Program-made: the position numbers and the translations under genes
Notes under the pieces: generated by a model
What the model was told of the DNA's origin: nothing
Seen by the model: the letters and a program-made list of their open reading frames with translations, nothing else
Databases searched by the model: none
Virus record (IMG/VR): IMGVR_UViG_3300018916_000004
Span: 1 to 38,588 of that record
Source: a virus
DNA length: 38,588 nucleotides
Direction: 5' to 3' (one strand)
Shown here: in pieces, positions 1-8,064 of the stretch
Position numbering within the stretch: position 1 is the first letter of the stretch
How the letters are laid out: each line of letters starts with the position of its first letter

Positions 1-1737
1 CTGGTGCACCCGCTCGGTCTGCACCACCAGCCGCGCTACTGGCTTCTGCCTATCATACTCCTTGGGCGCACCAGGATTTACAACACCCTCCCGCACCTTG
101 TATACAGGTAGCAGTAGCAGGCCGTTGGTGCCCTTCGACGTGGCAGCCCATGGCATTTCGAGCAAGTCTTCCTCCTCTGCCAGTGTGTAGTCGCTACACG
201 GCAAGTACCCATCTCCTAAAGTTTCATCAGCGGGGGAGTTGGTTTTGTCTTCTTTCCAGCGGAAATAGTTGCGGCGACCTATGCCGCTCAGGTGCCACTC
301 ACGCCGGGGTTTGGTTGCCAAATCCTGCCGATCATCCCAGGCTGGAGCCTGCGCCAGCTTCGCTAGCGCAGTGGCAGCAGGCTGAAACGTTACCTCATCG
401 GCGTAAGGGTCGGTGTGCTGACTTAGGCCGAAGAGCCCAATACAAGCCTTTACAAAGTCTTTTTGCTCCCAATCCGGTAGTAGGTCCTGCAACCGCAGCA
501 AGCCATTTGGCGGGAAGTCGGGCAATACTTCCACGCGGAAGAACTCCGGCGGCAAGGCAGGGATCGTAATTGGCGGGAAGCCTGGTACTATCACCGTGCC
601 TCCATCAAACGCCTTAAAAATATCATAACCCCATTTGTTGTTCGAGCCGCTGCCCTGTCGCAGTTCGACTTGCACCTGAAGCAAGTCGCCCGTCTTGAGC
701 AGCAGCTTCTCCTCGCTTACGCCTACTGTACGCGCGTCATCATCCGGGCGCTCCCAGGTCACTACATCCCCACTTCTGAGCTGCACGCCGTTCACCATCG
801 TGTTGAGGCGGGCCGTTGCCTTGCCGTAGCGCACATCCAGCCGGACCGGCAAGGTGGCTTGCATTCGCACGAAGCACCATTCCTTTGCGCGCCAGCCACC
901 AGCTGCGCGGTCGTACACCAACGGCTCGGTGGGGGCCACATACCCTAGCTCTGCCGGCGTGATGTCGTAGGGTACGATTTTGATAAAAGGACCACGGTCC
1001 TGAAACGGCCGGCCCTCATCGGCATGCCTCGTTGAATCTACGCCGGCAATCAGCTTACGCCGTTCCCGGAAGTCTTCACCGTAGCCGTCTACGGCCGTTG
1101 TGGGTAGCAGTAGTTTGTCGAACATGGCTGGCAGCTCGCCGCGCCACCGAACGCCCACGTCGGTGAATATCTGTTCCCAGATACGGCGCAGATAGATGCT
1201 CGGGAATACCCCATCGTTGTATAGGTTCAGATTGCCGCCCTCCGCTACACCGCCTTTGCCACGGTCGTAGAAGTCGTAGCAGTAGCCGTTGCGCCAGCCG
1301 AAGCCGAGAGCATTGACGTTGAAGGCACTATTCAAATTCCACAGGTGATCATGCTGTGACAAGTCGAGGTCGCGCAGGCTCTTGCCTTCGATGAGGGCAT
1401 AGAAGTTTTTGTTACCAGAAAGCACCTGCCCCTCAACTCCTTTGCCTTGCTCGTACGCTTCGATGATGGCACGGGCCTTGGGCAGTAGCTCCCGGCCGTC
1501 CTGGTCCACGGCACAAGGCAGCACGCTGTAAGGCAGGTTAGTGGCACTGGTGCCGATGGTGGCATCCTCCAGCTTCCGGCTCACCTCCCGCGAATCCTCC
1601 AACTGAAACGTGGTGGAGAAGGTCGCCTGCACCGAGTCGGGCTTGAGAATGTTATTCTCCTGGCCAGTGAAAGCAATGCGACTATCTGCCGATAACGGAA
1701 GCCTGGCCCCGTTATCAAGTACGATTTCGGTGAGCAT
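1..1737 (-). CDS. Large tail (baseplate-like) protein, N-terminal ~535 codons; continues at 38588-38101
   Basis: The frame opens at an ATG at 1735-1737 that directly follows the previous gene and stays open to the window edge. Joined across the 126-bp overlap (1737 to 132, then 38588 to 38101) it gives exactly 698 codons including the stop, so a protein of 697 aa. The N-terminus (LTEIVLDNGARL, then a segment with LKPDSVQATFSTTF) resembles the large distal-tail or baseplate proteins of Bacteroidota siphophages; this is recognition by eye. It lies between a conserved small tail protein and the tape measure gene, which fits a tail-tip role. The first five bases of the window differ from the matching place at the other end, so residues encoded there should be ignored. 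Confidence 0.75.
   Translation of the reverse strand, partial: MLTEIVLDNGARLPLSADSRIAFTGQENNILKPDSVQATFSTTFQLEDSREVSRKLEDATIGTSATNLPYSVLPCAVDQDGRELLPKARAIIEAYEQGKGVEGQVLSGNKNFYALIEGKSLRDLDLSQHDHLWNLNSAFNVNALGFGWRNGYCYDFYDRGKGGVAEGGNLNLYNDGVFPSIYLRRIWEQIFTDVGVRWRGELPAMFDKLLLPTTAVDGYGEDFRERRKLIAGVDSTRHADEGRPFQDRGPFIKIVPYDITPAELGYVAPTEPLVYDRAAGGWRAKEWCFVRMQATLPVRLDVRYGKATARLNTMVNGVQLRSGDVVTWERPDDDARTVGVSEEKLLLKTGDLLQVQVELRQGSGSNNKWGYDIFKAFDGGTVIVPGFPPITIPALPPEFFRVEVLPDFPPNGLLRLQDLLPDWEQKDFVKACIGLFGLSQHTDPYADEVTFQPAATALAKLAQAPAWDDRQDLATKPRREWHLSGIGRRNYFRWKEDKTNSPADETLGDGYLPCSDYTLAEEEDLLEMPWAATSKGTNGLLLLPVYKVREGVVNPGAPKEYDRQKPVARLVVQTERVHQ
6..131. repeat. Terminal redundancy copy 1 (identical to 38463-38588)
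   Basis: These 126 bases are identical to the last 126 bases of the window. They fall inside a coding sequence that reads cleanly through the join. That fits an assembly overlap from a circular or circularly permuted molecule better than a biological terminal repeat. Bases 1-5 (CTGGT) do not match the corresponding ATTTC at 38458-38462 and are probably an end artefact. Confidence 0.9.
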
Positions 1738-2165
1738 TAGCGAATGATAGTGTTGCGGCGCTCCTGCTCGACTTCCACTTCGAACACGAAGCGGGAGCCG
1801 GCGCTGGTGCGGGCCGGGGTGGAAGTAGAACGGACGTACAGCGGTTCCCGCCGTCCGTCCGGGTATTGCCGGTATACCTGCGGTGAGTCCAGCAGCGTGC
1901 CCAGGGCCTCGTGCTCATCGGCCGTTAGGTTGCCAGCTCGTAGCACCTGTGCCCGAATACCTGGCCGGCGCAGAGCTACCGTGTGACGTCCATTGCCCGG
2001 GCGGTAGCTGGCTGGCTCCTCAACGTTGTTGGTGTCTTCATTCGTACCAGCAAAGTGCCAACCTTCCCAATTACCGAGAGGGGAGAGCCAGCGCAGGTAC
2101 ACGCCATCCGTCACACAGATTTTGTGGCGTAGGCGTATGTTTTGGGGGAGGGAGTAGTAGATCAT
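1737..2165 (-). CDS. Small tail-associated protein, 142 aa
   Basis: A 142-residue protein starting MIYYSLPQNIRL and containing TDGVYLRWLSPLGNWEGWHF. Short proteins with a 'YLRWL...G.W..W.F' stretch are, to my recollection, common beside the large baseplate protein in Bacteroidota prophages; I know of no assigned function. Its last base touches the start codon of the 697-aa tail gene, so the two are probably translationally coupled. No membrane segment or signal peptide is visible. A role in the tail tip or baseplate is inferred from position only. Confidence 0.7.
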   Translation of the reverse strand: MIYYSLPQNIRLRHKICVTDGVYLRWLSPLGNWEGWHFAGTNEDTNNVEEPASYRPGNGRHTVALRRPGIRAQVLRAGNLTADEHEALGTLLDSPQVYRQYPDGRREPLYVRSTSTPARTSAGSRFVFEVEVEQERRNTIIR

Positions 2166-2195
2166 GGCAGCAGAGTGTTTATGAGAAATCAGCAG

Positions 2196-2972
2196 TTAAG
2201 ACCACCTTGTTAAATAGGTATCTGCCTTTTCTATTATTGATAGAGGTAGCCGGCTATTGCTAATAAATGACTCTGGTTGTTGGCCATTGAGCCCATGTTG
2301 GTTAATGTTGGCAACGCCAAACCGCAATCCCTGTAGAGCTACCGCGCCTAGGTTGCCAGTGTCAACTAGTGTTTTGTCAATGTAGAAAGCGCTGTTCGGG
2401 CCATCCGCAACCATTGTGTATGTGCGCCATATGCCACTCCACACAGGTCTACTGACCTCAGGAAACAGCAATCCGCTGTCAACTATGCCGACAGCAAATT
2501 CCGAGTCATCTGTACCATTGCCATTAACTGTGATAAGAACACGGTCACGATCGTACCCGTCGAACAAATAATCTGTCGCAAGAGGACCTGCTGCATTGCC
2601 TTCTATCCGTGCGCGAGTAACGATGGTAAAAGGTTGTGGTATGGTGAGAACACTACTAAGAAATCCTATCGCATTAAAATTACCCGATGCTTTAGAGCCC
2701 TCATATTGCAGGCTGCCATTCGGTAGCAGCAACGGCCCAGTTGCGGGATTAGCTAGTAGCTCTGAGTGCCTGCCGTTCGGAGACTTATCAAGTAGCTGAA
2801 CTAAACGCCCGGCACTGTAAGTGGCTGAGTCTGGCGCGTACCATCCTGCTAGGCTTGCGCCCAAATCCAGCGGGCTCCAAGTTGCTGGGGGATAAGCTGC
2901 ATATGAATTTGCAACCGCAAGACGCCGGCCACCGGCTGTTAATTGCTCGACTCCGTTGGTAAGTACATTCAT
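2196..2972 (-). CDS. LamG/concanavalin-like tail adhesin, 258 aa
   Basis: The start chosen is the ATG at 2970-2972, just after the stop of the preceding tail protein; an upstream ATG at 3041 would overlap that gene by 65 bases. The sequence has the layout of a concanavalin A-like jelly-roll lectin: GASLAGWYAPDSATYSAGRL near the N-terminus, a long beta-rich middle, TYTMVADGPNSAFYIDKTLV, and an ending of the kind seen in LamG-like proteins (IIEKADTYLTRW). Such domains bind glycans. With the 596-aa and 495-aa neighbours it is a candidate receptor-binding or fibre component. Its DNA is more AT-rich than the flanking genes, as is often seen for exchanged adhesin modules. Confidence 0.65.
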   Translation of the reverse strand: MNVLTNGVEQLTAGGRRLAVANSYAAYPPATWSPLDLGASLAGWYAPDSATYSAGRLVQLLDKSPNGRHSELLANPATGPLLLPNGSLQYEGSKASGNFNAIGFLSSVLTIPQPFTIVTRARIEGNAAGPLATDYLFDGYDRDRVLITVNGNGTDDSEFAVGIVDSGLLFPEVSRPVWSGIWRTYTMVADGPNSAFYIDKTLVDTGNLGAVALQGLRFGVANINQHGLNGQQPESFISNSRLPLSIIEKADTYLTRWS

Positions 2973-2976
2973 TGCC

Positions 2977-4767
2977 TTAGACCTTGGAGAAACGGTTCCA
3001 CACCAGTACGCCGCTTGCGCCGGGCATATATTCGTAGACACTGGCAGCCGTGGTGAACTTCATGCCCGCCACAGAACCAGCCGGTTGCTGGCCTTGCAGT
3101 TCACCGCTAGTATAAGAGCCCGCAGTCACAGCAGATCGCACGGCTTGCGGCACTGCATATACATCTAGCGTAGGCAGGCCAGGACCGCCTGTTGCGGTGG
3201 TGTATATGTTTACCGTCGTGCCAGCCTCTACCACGGCTCCTGCTGGCAGCGGGCTATCGTAAAGGTTATAGGTGCCGCCATCGCCGAACAGTACAAATCC
3301 GTCTGTGCAGGAAAGAGTTACTTTGACCAAATCACAGACTTGCCCACCAGCTCCTCGAAATTTGGTATTTGAGAAGCTGCCGCCACTAATACGGTGCTCA
3401 GCGGTACCGTATAGGGCCACCGTGCCACCAACCACATTAACGTTCTCGACTACGGTACCGCGTGCGAGATTCATTACCCCGTCTACACCAAACCGAATAA
3501 AGTACCCGAAGCCTAGCAAACGGGCATAATACCGAAGCGTGAGCGTACTATTTACTAGAAAGTCAGAGTGCATTTCAGCCGTGCCAGCCGTGCCATATGT
3601 GCCAGCATTAGCCATTGCAGCACCCAGGTCGTTGCCGTTGTAGCGGGTTCCTTGCGCGTCTGCCGCGTAGGCACGTTGCATTCCTGATAAGATGGTCAGG
3701 TTCGTAGCACCGTTCGGCGAGATCAGTTGCAGCAGCCCGTCTATCGGGTCGTACGTCGCGTCGGTATATTCCTCGCCGGTTACGCCGGTACCGCCGCCCG
3801 GAACGGTATCTCCTTCTAGCAGGAGTTTCTTCCACACATTCGGGGCCGGGTTGAGGTCCGAAATGGAAACTGGTTCCGAGGGGTCGCGGTAGTTGAGGCA
3901 CACCTCAAACACATTGGCTGGGGTGCCATTTTCATTCTGCCACCGGTAAGCGATAGCCGCGATACGGGCGCCCTGTGCCTTCCCAAACCCGAGCAACGTA
4001 CGCTGCTCCCCTTGTTCCTGATTCTGTGAGTTGAGCTGAATGGTGAAAGCAGGCAGCGTAGTTCCTTGATCGGTGTTTTGCCTATGCTGGAACGGGTTGG
4101 GGTTGTAGACTTTCCAGAACTGATTGCCTCCTTTGATTGGTGCCGGAATCTTGTTATCCGGGAACATGGACTTTACAAGGTTTTGCGCCGCATCAAACAG
4201 CAGTAGCACGCCCTCAATTTCGAGCTTCACCGCAGCGCCCTTCCGATATTCGTTGGCGTTGGGGTTGAATGGTTCTATCGTGGCTGCTTGCGCCGCCGCG
4301 GACCCTTCCAGTGCCCACACAACGGGGGCCTTTTCCGTGGTGGTGTTGCCGGCATTGATGTATGCTAGTATGGCTCCCGTGGTACCGGCCGCTACGCGGG
4401 CCGCCCGGTACCGCTTCGCCTCGGTACGTATCTGCGTGGGGCTCTCGCTCGGGTTATCAACGGTGGCCCAGTTGCCCACGACCAACGTTTCGGGGTCCAG
4501 GCGGTCCAAGGTAGTGGCATTAGCCGGCACGCCGAAGTAGCGGCTATCGGTGAAGTCTACAAACTTCTCGGCACCGCGTACATCATTGCTCACGACGGTA
4601 CCGGCTGGGGTGTCGAGTGGGGTTTGCTCCGTCTTGTTGGTCGCTGGATTGAAGACCGGCACCTTCAACGAGCGCCGGGAGGTGGTAGCGGGGGTGGTAT
4701 TGAGGTCCGGTATCCGCTTGTTGATGGTTACCACCTGGACCAGGTCGTTGTTTCTGTCGATTGCCAT
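2977..4767 (-). CDS. Tail fibre/appendage-like structural protein, 596 aa
   Basis: A 596-residue protein starting MAIDRNNDLVQVV. It is rich in Gly, Thr, Asn and Val, has no membrane segment or signal peptide, and alternates short beta-prone stretches (about residues 400-500: NVVGGTVALYGTAEHRISGGSF) reminiscent of a beta-helix or fibre shaft. The C-terminus (YEYMPGASGVLVWNRFSKV) looks like a compact terminal domain. It sits between a 495-aa adhesin-like protein and a LamG-like protein, all co-directional with short gaps. Tail fibre or tip appendage is the best reading; I recognise no catalytic domain. Confidence 0.6.
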   Translation of the reverse strand: MAIDRNNDLVQVVTINKRIPDLNTTPATTSRRSLKVPVFNPATNKTEQTPLDTPAGTVVSNDVRGAEKFVDFTDSRYFGVPANATTLDRLDPETLVVGNWATVDNPSESPTQIRTEAKRYRAARVAAGTTGAILAYINAGNTTTEKAPVVWALEGSAAAQAATIEPFNPNANEYRKGAAVKLEIEGVLLLFDAAQNLVKSMFPDNKIPAPIKGGNQFWKVYNPNPFQHRQNTDQGTTLPAFTIQLNSQNQEQGEQRTLLGFGKAQGARIAAIAYRWQNENGTPANVFEVCLNYRDPSEPVSISDLNPAPNVWKKLLLEGDTVPGGGTGVTGEEYTDATYDPIDGLLQLISPNGATNLTILSGMQRAYAADAQGTRYNGNDLGAAMANAGTYGTAGTAEMHSDFLVNSTLTLRYYARLLGFGYFIRFGVDGVMNLARGTVVENVNVVGGTVALYGTAEHRISGGSFSNTKFRGAGGQVCDLVKVTLSCTDGFVLFGDGGTYNLYDSPLPAGAVVEAGTTVNIYTTATGGPGLPTLDVYAVPQAVRSAVTAGSYTSGELQGQQPAGSVAGMKFTTAASVYEYMPGASGVLVWNRFSKV

Positions 4768-4786
4768 CGGAAGAGGGGAGAGAGGG

Positions 4787-6274
4787 CTAGAGTTTCAGGA
4801 ATCCGTCGTTGATAATCAGCAGGCCTTCGTTGGGCGTCGGAGCGCCTACGCCTACACAGGTGCCGTTATAGGCGCGGTTGGTATCAACCAGGGCCACCTG
4901 CACCACATTGGCGCAGGGAAGGGGCGTATCCGGGAGAGCCACGCGCAACACGCCGGGCGGCACATCGTCGAAAATGGGAATGGAGCGTATTTCCAGCTCA
5001 TTGCCCCGACTGTCGAGGTACAGCAGTTCCGCATAGAGCGTCACGCCGGTAGCGCGCGGTGGCACGAGCAGCGTGTACTCCAGTGGCAGACCAACAAAAT
5101 GCACTTGCTCCGCAAAAGCAGACAAGCTACCAGGCAGAGGGCCCGATCCGCGCAAGGTGACATAGGGCAACAAATCGCTTACGTCCTCCTCCGGGGCGGC
5201 CAGCACGGCATAGCGGGCCCTGGGGCGGTACTGCCAAGCGCCGGGCCCGGTATTGTCCACGGCCCGGAACCGATAGGTGTAAGCCAGGCTCGCATCTGTG
5301 TCGATTTGCACGGGCACGCGGGCACCGTAACGCTGCAGAGGAGCCAGCTCGCCGGCCAGTAGTGGGGCCGCGTTGAATCGTTCGTTGGCTAACCGCACCT
5401 GCTTGCGACCTCGGGCAAACGGAGCAGCCAAGCCGGAGAGTCCGGTTTCGGGAAAACGATAAAACTCCACTTCCACATACAGACCTATGCGTGGTGTGTT
5501 CAAAGGGGTAAGCAGCTCCACCGGCGTAGGCACCCATACAGGGGGCGGCATGAGGCCGCCAACTGCGCTCCAGCTGGGAGGCTCAAACTGACAGAGGGAA
5601 GGCGTCTGATCTTCTGTAGCCTGCGGATCGTAGTTGCTAGCGTCCGGGTTCATGCACCCTACCTTGCTATAACCGGCCATGGGGAACGGCTGCCGAAGCC
5701 GGCAGCCGTTGCTATCGAAGATGCGGAGGGTGTACGGCGTGGTTGAGGCGGGCAGGTTGTAGATGTACTGCCGACCAGATACTGCATCAAGTGGGCCTTG
5801 GAAGTAGGTGGTGATACCTGGCTGCACCAGCTCCACATCCATGCTAATGGTGGCCGCCACTGTGCTTACATCCACTTGGATATAGCCGAAGCCGCCCGGC
5901 GAGGTAGGCTGGTAGATAATCAGCCCACTGATTGCCAGATTGCAGGCGTCCGTATCCACGCGCCGCACGCCGCCGTTGCCATCATGAAAGATGCGGCGGC
6001 GCCTGCCAACCGCTGTAACATCGTAGCCAGGGGCAGCAGGACTGGACGGCACGGTGTAGGCGTCGAGCAAATCGGTAATCGGACGGCTCGTGCTACGCGG
6101 GGGCTCGGTTCCTTCGTCTTCAGACCAGGTTACGCGGAACGGCCCGGACTCAACGATGTCTTTTAGGTCCGTATCCCAGTCGCGGTCCCTCCGATCGTAC
6201 CATTGAAAGTTTACGCCGTTATTCTGGCCCTGGGTGATGAGGACCAGGGTTTCGGTCAGGTTTTCAAGAGCCAT
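4787..6274 (-). CDS. Tail adhesin-like protein with a GCMNPDASNYDP motif, 495 aa
   Basis: A 495-residue protein starting MALENLTETLVLI. Residues 206-222 read GCMNPDASNYDPQATED, followed by Cys228. This is the 'GC-DP-A-NY-P-A' motif found in many secreted cell-surface proteins of Bacteroidota. The rest is beta-rich with two Fn3/Ig-like looking segments (about 255-330 and 370-470), but no domain is certain. It starts 2 bases after the previous stop and lies upstream of two further fibre-like genes. A role in host adsorption is inferred. The motif suggests that part of the protein came from, or mimics, host surface proteins. Confidence 0.6.
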   Translation of the reverse strand: MALENLTETLVLITQGQNNGVNFQWYDRRDRDWDTDLKDIVESGPFRVTWSEDEGTEPPRSTSRPITDLLDAYTVPSSPAAPGYDVTAVGRRRRIFHDGNGGVRRVDTDACNLAISGLIIYQPTSPGGFGYIQVDVSTVAATISMDVELVQPGITTYFQGPLDAVSGRQYIYNLPASTTPYTLRIFDSNGCRLRQPFPMAGYSKVGCMNPDASNYDPQATEDQTPSLCQFEPPSWSAVGGLMPPPVWVPTPVELLTPLNTPRIGLYVEVEFYRFPETGLSGLAAPFARGRKQVRLANERFNAAPLLAGELAPLQRYGARVPVQIDTDASLAYTYRFRAVDNTGPGAWQYRPRARYAVLAAPEEDVSDLLPYVTLRGSGPLPGSLSAFAEQVHFVGLPLEYTLLVPPRATGVTLYAELLYLDSRGNELEIRSIPIFDDVPPGVLRVALPDTPLPCANVVQVALVDTNRAYNGTCVGVGAPTPNEGLLIINDGFLKL

Positions 6275-6276
6275 GC

Positions 6277-6744
6277 TTAACGGGGGGTAAAGTCAGTGAA
6301 GAGTTCGGTTTTCACGCGCTGGATCACATCAGCCAGCAAAGCGGCCCGTAACCGCCGCTTCCCTTCGCGCAGCACATCAGTGAGCGTGCCAGTCGGTGAG
6401 CTGAAGCGCGGATCAATGCCGCGGTGTAGGCGCGTGCCCTTGCGCAGGATGGAAGTAGCCACGGCCCACGGGTTGGCCTCTGAGCCCCGTGCAGCTAGCC
6501 AGCCTCGGATACTATCGACGAACACACGGCCCGGCTTCGCCTTGGGGTCACGTGAGGGACTGACACCTGTTTCCATAGCCGTGATATGGGCCGGGCCGTA
6601 GAGCAGTGCCGCCTCGGGGAAAGACTCGGTGCGCAGCTGCGCAATGGTTTTGCCGGTGGCGCGCTGGCCCCTAGCCTCGATGGTGACGGCTAGCTCCCGC
6701 TGCATCCGCACGATTTCAGAATCAAGTATTTCGCGGAAGTCCAT
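6277..6744 (-). CDS. Putative tail/neck completion protein, 155 aa
   Basis: A 155-residue protein (MDFREILDSEIVRMQREL...) rich in Arg and Ala with a central loop containing SRDPKAKPGRVFVDSIRGWLA. The size, basic helical N-terminus and gene position resemble HK97-gp10-like neck or tail-completion proteins, but no diagnostic residue supports this. It shares one base with the preceding gene (6744) and ends 2 bases before the next start, so it is part of a tightly packed structural operon. Confidence 0.5.
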   Translation of the reverse strand: MDFREILDSEIVRMQRELAVTIEARGQRATGKTIAQLRTESFPEAALLYGPAHITAMETGVSPSRDPKAKPGRVFVDSIRGWLAARGSEANPWAVATSILRKGTRLHRGIDPRFSSPTGTLTDVLREGKRRLRAALLADVIQRVKTELFTDFTPR

Positions 6745-7211
6745 TAGGCGAGGGGAGGCAGAGCCAGGGGCGCGCAGTAGTCGAAGCCTTCGGCCGGCGT
6801 GATATCGACCACCAGCAGCACGCCGTCGGCGTTGAGGTCGAACTGATTGAAGACGGTATTACCACGGATGTAAGTAGCCTCTCGCACCTGTGGGTGCGCC
6901 TTCAGGGCGGACAGTAGCCGGAAGCTGGCTTCTATCATGTAATCGACGCGGGGCTGCCGTTGAGCAGGGCTATCGGCCACGTCGCTTGGGATCAGCAGCA
7001 TGAGCAGGCACGTGTAGGTGGCGTAGTCGATGACGCCGAACTTGTTGAGCACCGGCCGATATGGGATAATGTCATCGAGCCACACTACGCGGTCGTTTTC
7101 GGTGGCATTGTCGGCATCGCGGTTGGCTGCTTCTACTTCGCCGTGCACGAAGAAACAGCCAGGCATCACCTGGTTAGCGCAGGCTCGCAGGATGGGTTCG
7201 GGAGTTATCAT
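6744..7211 (-). CDS. Putative minor structural (tail terminator-like) protein, 155 aa
   Basis: A 155-residue protein (MITPEPILRACANQVMPGCFFVHGEVE...) with a mixed alpha/beta pattern: a helix, a strand-turn-strand with RVVWLDDIIPYRPVLNKFGVIDY, a long helix (YMIEASFRLLSALKAHPQV) and a final strand (LLVVDITPAEGFDY). This layout is compatible with small tail-terminator folds, but the assignment rests on position and size only. It shares its last base with the start of the next gene. Confidence 0.45.
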   Translation of the reverse strand: MITPEPILRACANQVMPGCFFVHGEVEAANRDADNATENDRVVWLDDIIPYRPVLNKFGVIDYATYTCLLMLLIPSDVADSPAQRQPRVDYMIEASFRLLSALKAHPQVREATYIRGNTVFNQFDLNADGVLLVVDITPAEGFDYCAPLALPPLA

Positions 7212-7217
7212 GAGCTA

Positions 7218-7430
7218 TTACTGAAGTCGTAAAGCCTGGCGCTGTGACCAGGTGAGGAAGGGTGCGGCCGTCGTATGCCACGCATCGCAGCCGACGCAGA
7301 AGTACACGCGCTGTTCGCGGCGGTGCTCCAGGCCAGAGCGGCGGGCGTTTTTCACGACGCCGATGGCTTTGCTCTCGCTGAGCCTGCGCTTTCCGCAGGG
7401 GCGGGGTGGGTCGGTGCAGCGGCGGCTCAT
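7218..7430 (-). CDS. Small basic zinc-finger-like protein, 70 aa
   Basis: A 70-residue basic protein with a paired Cys/His pattern: two cysteines near the N-terminus (RRCTDPPRPCGKRRL) and YFCVGCDAWHTT near the C-terminus. The CxxC...H arrangement is typical of tiny zinc-ribbon proteins found in many phages; their function is unknown. It lies between a 140-aa hypothetical gene and the putative tail-completion genes, with gaps of 3 and 6 bases. Confidence 0.6.
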   Translation of the reverse strand: MSRRCTDPPRPCGKRRLSESKAIGVVKNARRSGLEHRREQRVYFCVGCDAWHTTAAPFLTWSQRQALRLQ

Positions 7431-7433
7431 GGC

Positions 7434-7856
7434 TCAGCGAGACAAAGCGTACTTGTACTTTGTCAGGTAGTCTAGCTCATCATTGAGCTTCCATAGCTGC
7501 TTTTTCAGCTTATCATCGTTCCACGCATCGAAATTGTGGCCGAAGTTGACCCGACGAACGATACTGCGAACCTTCTCCGCTGGGCCTAAGCCAATGCAGT
7601 ATGTGCACGCCCACGGTGTTCCGTTGGGGCTCACGTAGAAGCATAAAGGAAACTTCTTGTCCAGGCTCAAGAAGCGAATGCAAATCACTCCGTACCGCTT
7701 CGAGCGGATTTGCAGGAAGTAATGCATAGCATTCGCGCCAAAAATGGTGATGCGCTTGCCGATGTTGATATGCCCACGCAGCCACTTTGGACCATCATAG
7801 GTGAAGTACTCGCGTAAGCGCTGGGCTAAATGGAGGGTTGCAGTGTTGTCCGTCAT
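7434..7856 (-). CDS. Hypothetical protein, 140 aa
   Basis: The start at 7856 (MTDNTATLHLAQRL) leaves a 19-base gap after the 62-aa gene; an alternative ATG at 7916 (MSQIENSN) would overlap that gene by 41 bases and add 20 residues. The protein has a central beta-rich stretch (YFLQIRSKRYGVICIRFLSLDKKFPLCFYV) and a charged C-terminus (FDAWNDDKLKKQLWKL). I do not recognise the family. It is less GC-rich and richer in Lys and Tyr than its neighbours, which hints at later acquisition. Confidence 0.55.
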   Translation of the reverse strand: MTDNTATLHLAQRLREYFTYDGPKWLRGHINIGKRITIFGANAMHYFLQIRSKRYGVICIRFLSLDKKFPLCFYVSPNGTPWACTYCIGLGPAEKVRSIVRRVNFGHNFDAWNDDKLKKQLWKLNDELDYLTKYKYALSR

Positions 7857-7875
7857 GGAAGTGATGTTGAATGCT

Positions 7876-8064
7876 TTATTGGTTTGTGCTGCGTTCGAAT
7901 TCTCGATCTGACTCATCTTCTTGGAAAGTCAGCCATCGCCACGCGTAGGCGGCGTTTATCTTCAAGTGCTCCCACCACGAGCACTGGTAGTGCCGCTCTC
8001 GCTCGTAAGCCCACCAGGGCAGCAAGCCATACAGTAGGCAGAAGAAGATGGCGCGGGCTCTCAT
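7876..8064 (-). CDS. Small tail-operon protein with hydrophobic N-terminus, 62 aa
   Basis: A 62-residue protein (MRARAIFFCLLYGLLPWWAYERERHYQ...) with one hydrophobic N-terminal stretch, then an aromatic segment WWEHLKINAAYAWRWLTFQEDESD. It overlaps the end of the frameshifted product above by 4 bases (ATGA), a strong sign of translational coupling and that the frameshifted frame is the real end of that gene. The pattern 'EHLK-N--YAWRW-TFQEDESD' looks conserved-phage in style, but no function is known to me. Confidence 0.6.
   Translation of the reverse strand: MRARAIFFCLLYGLLPWWAYERERHYQCSWWEHLKINAAYAWRWLTFQEDESDREFERSTNQ

Noticed and set aside
6-131. Genuine short direct terminal repeat of a linear virion
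   Set aside because: It lies in the middle of a coding gene that must be whole to work, and its ~127-bp size fits an assembly k-mer overlap.
4550-5362. Plus-strand open frame of 270 codons
   Set aside because: It is antisense to the two fibre/adhesin genes and has a shadow-like composition.
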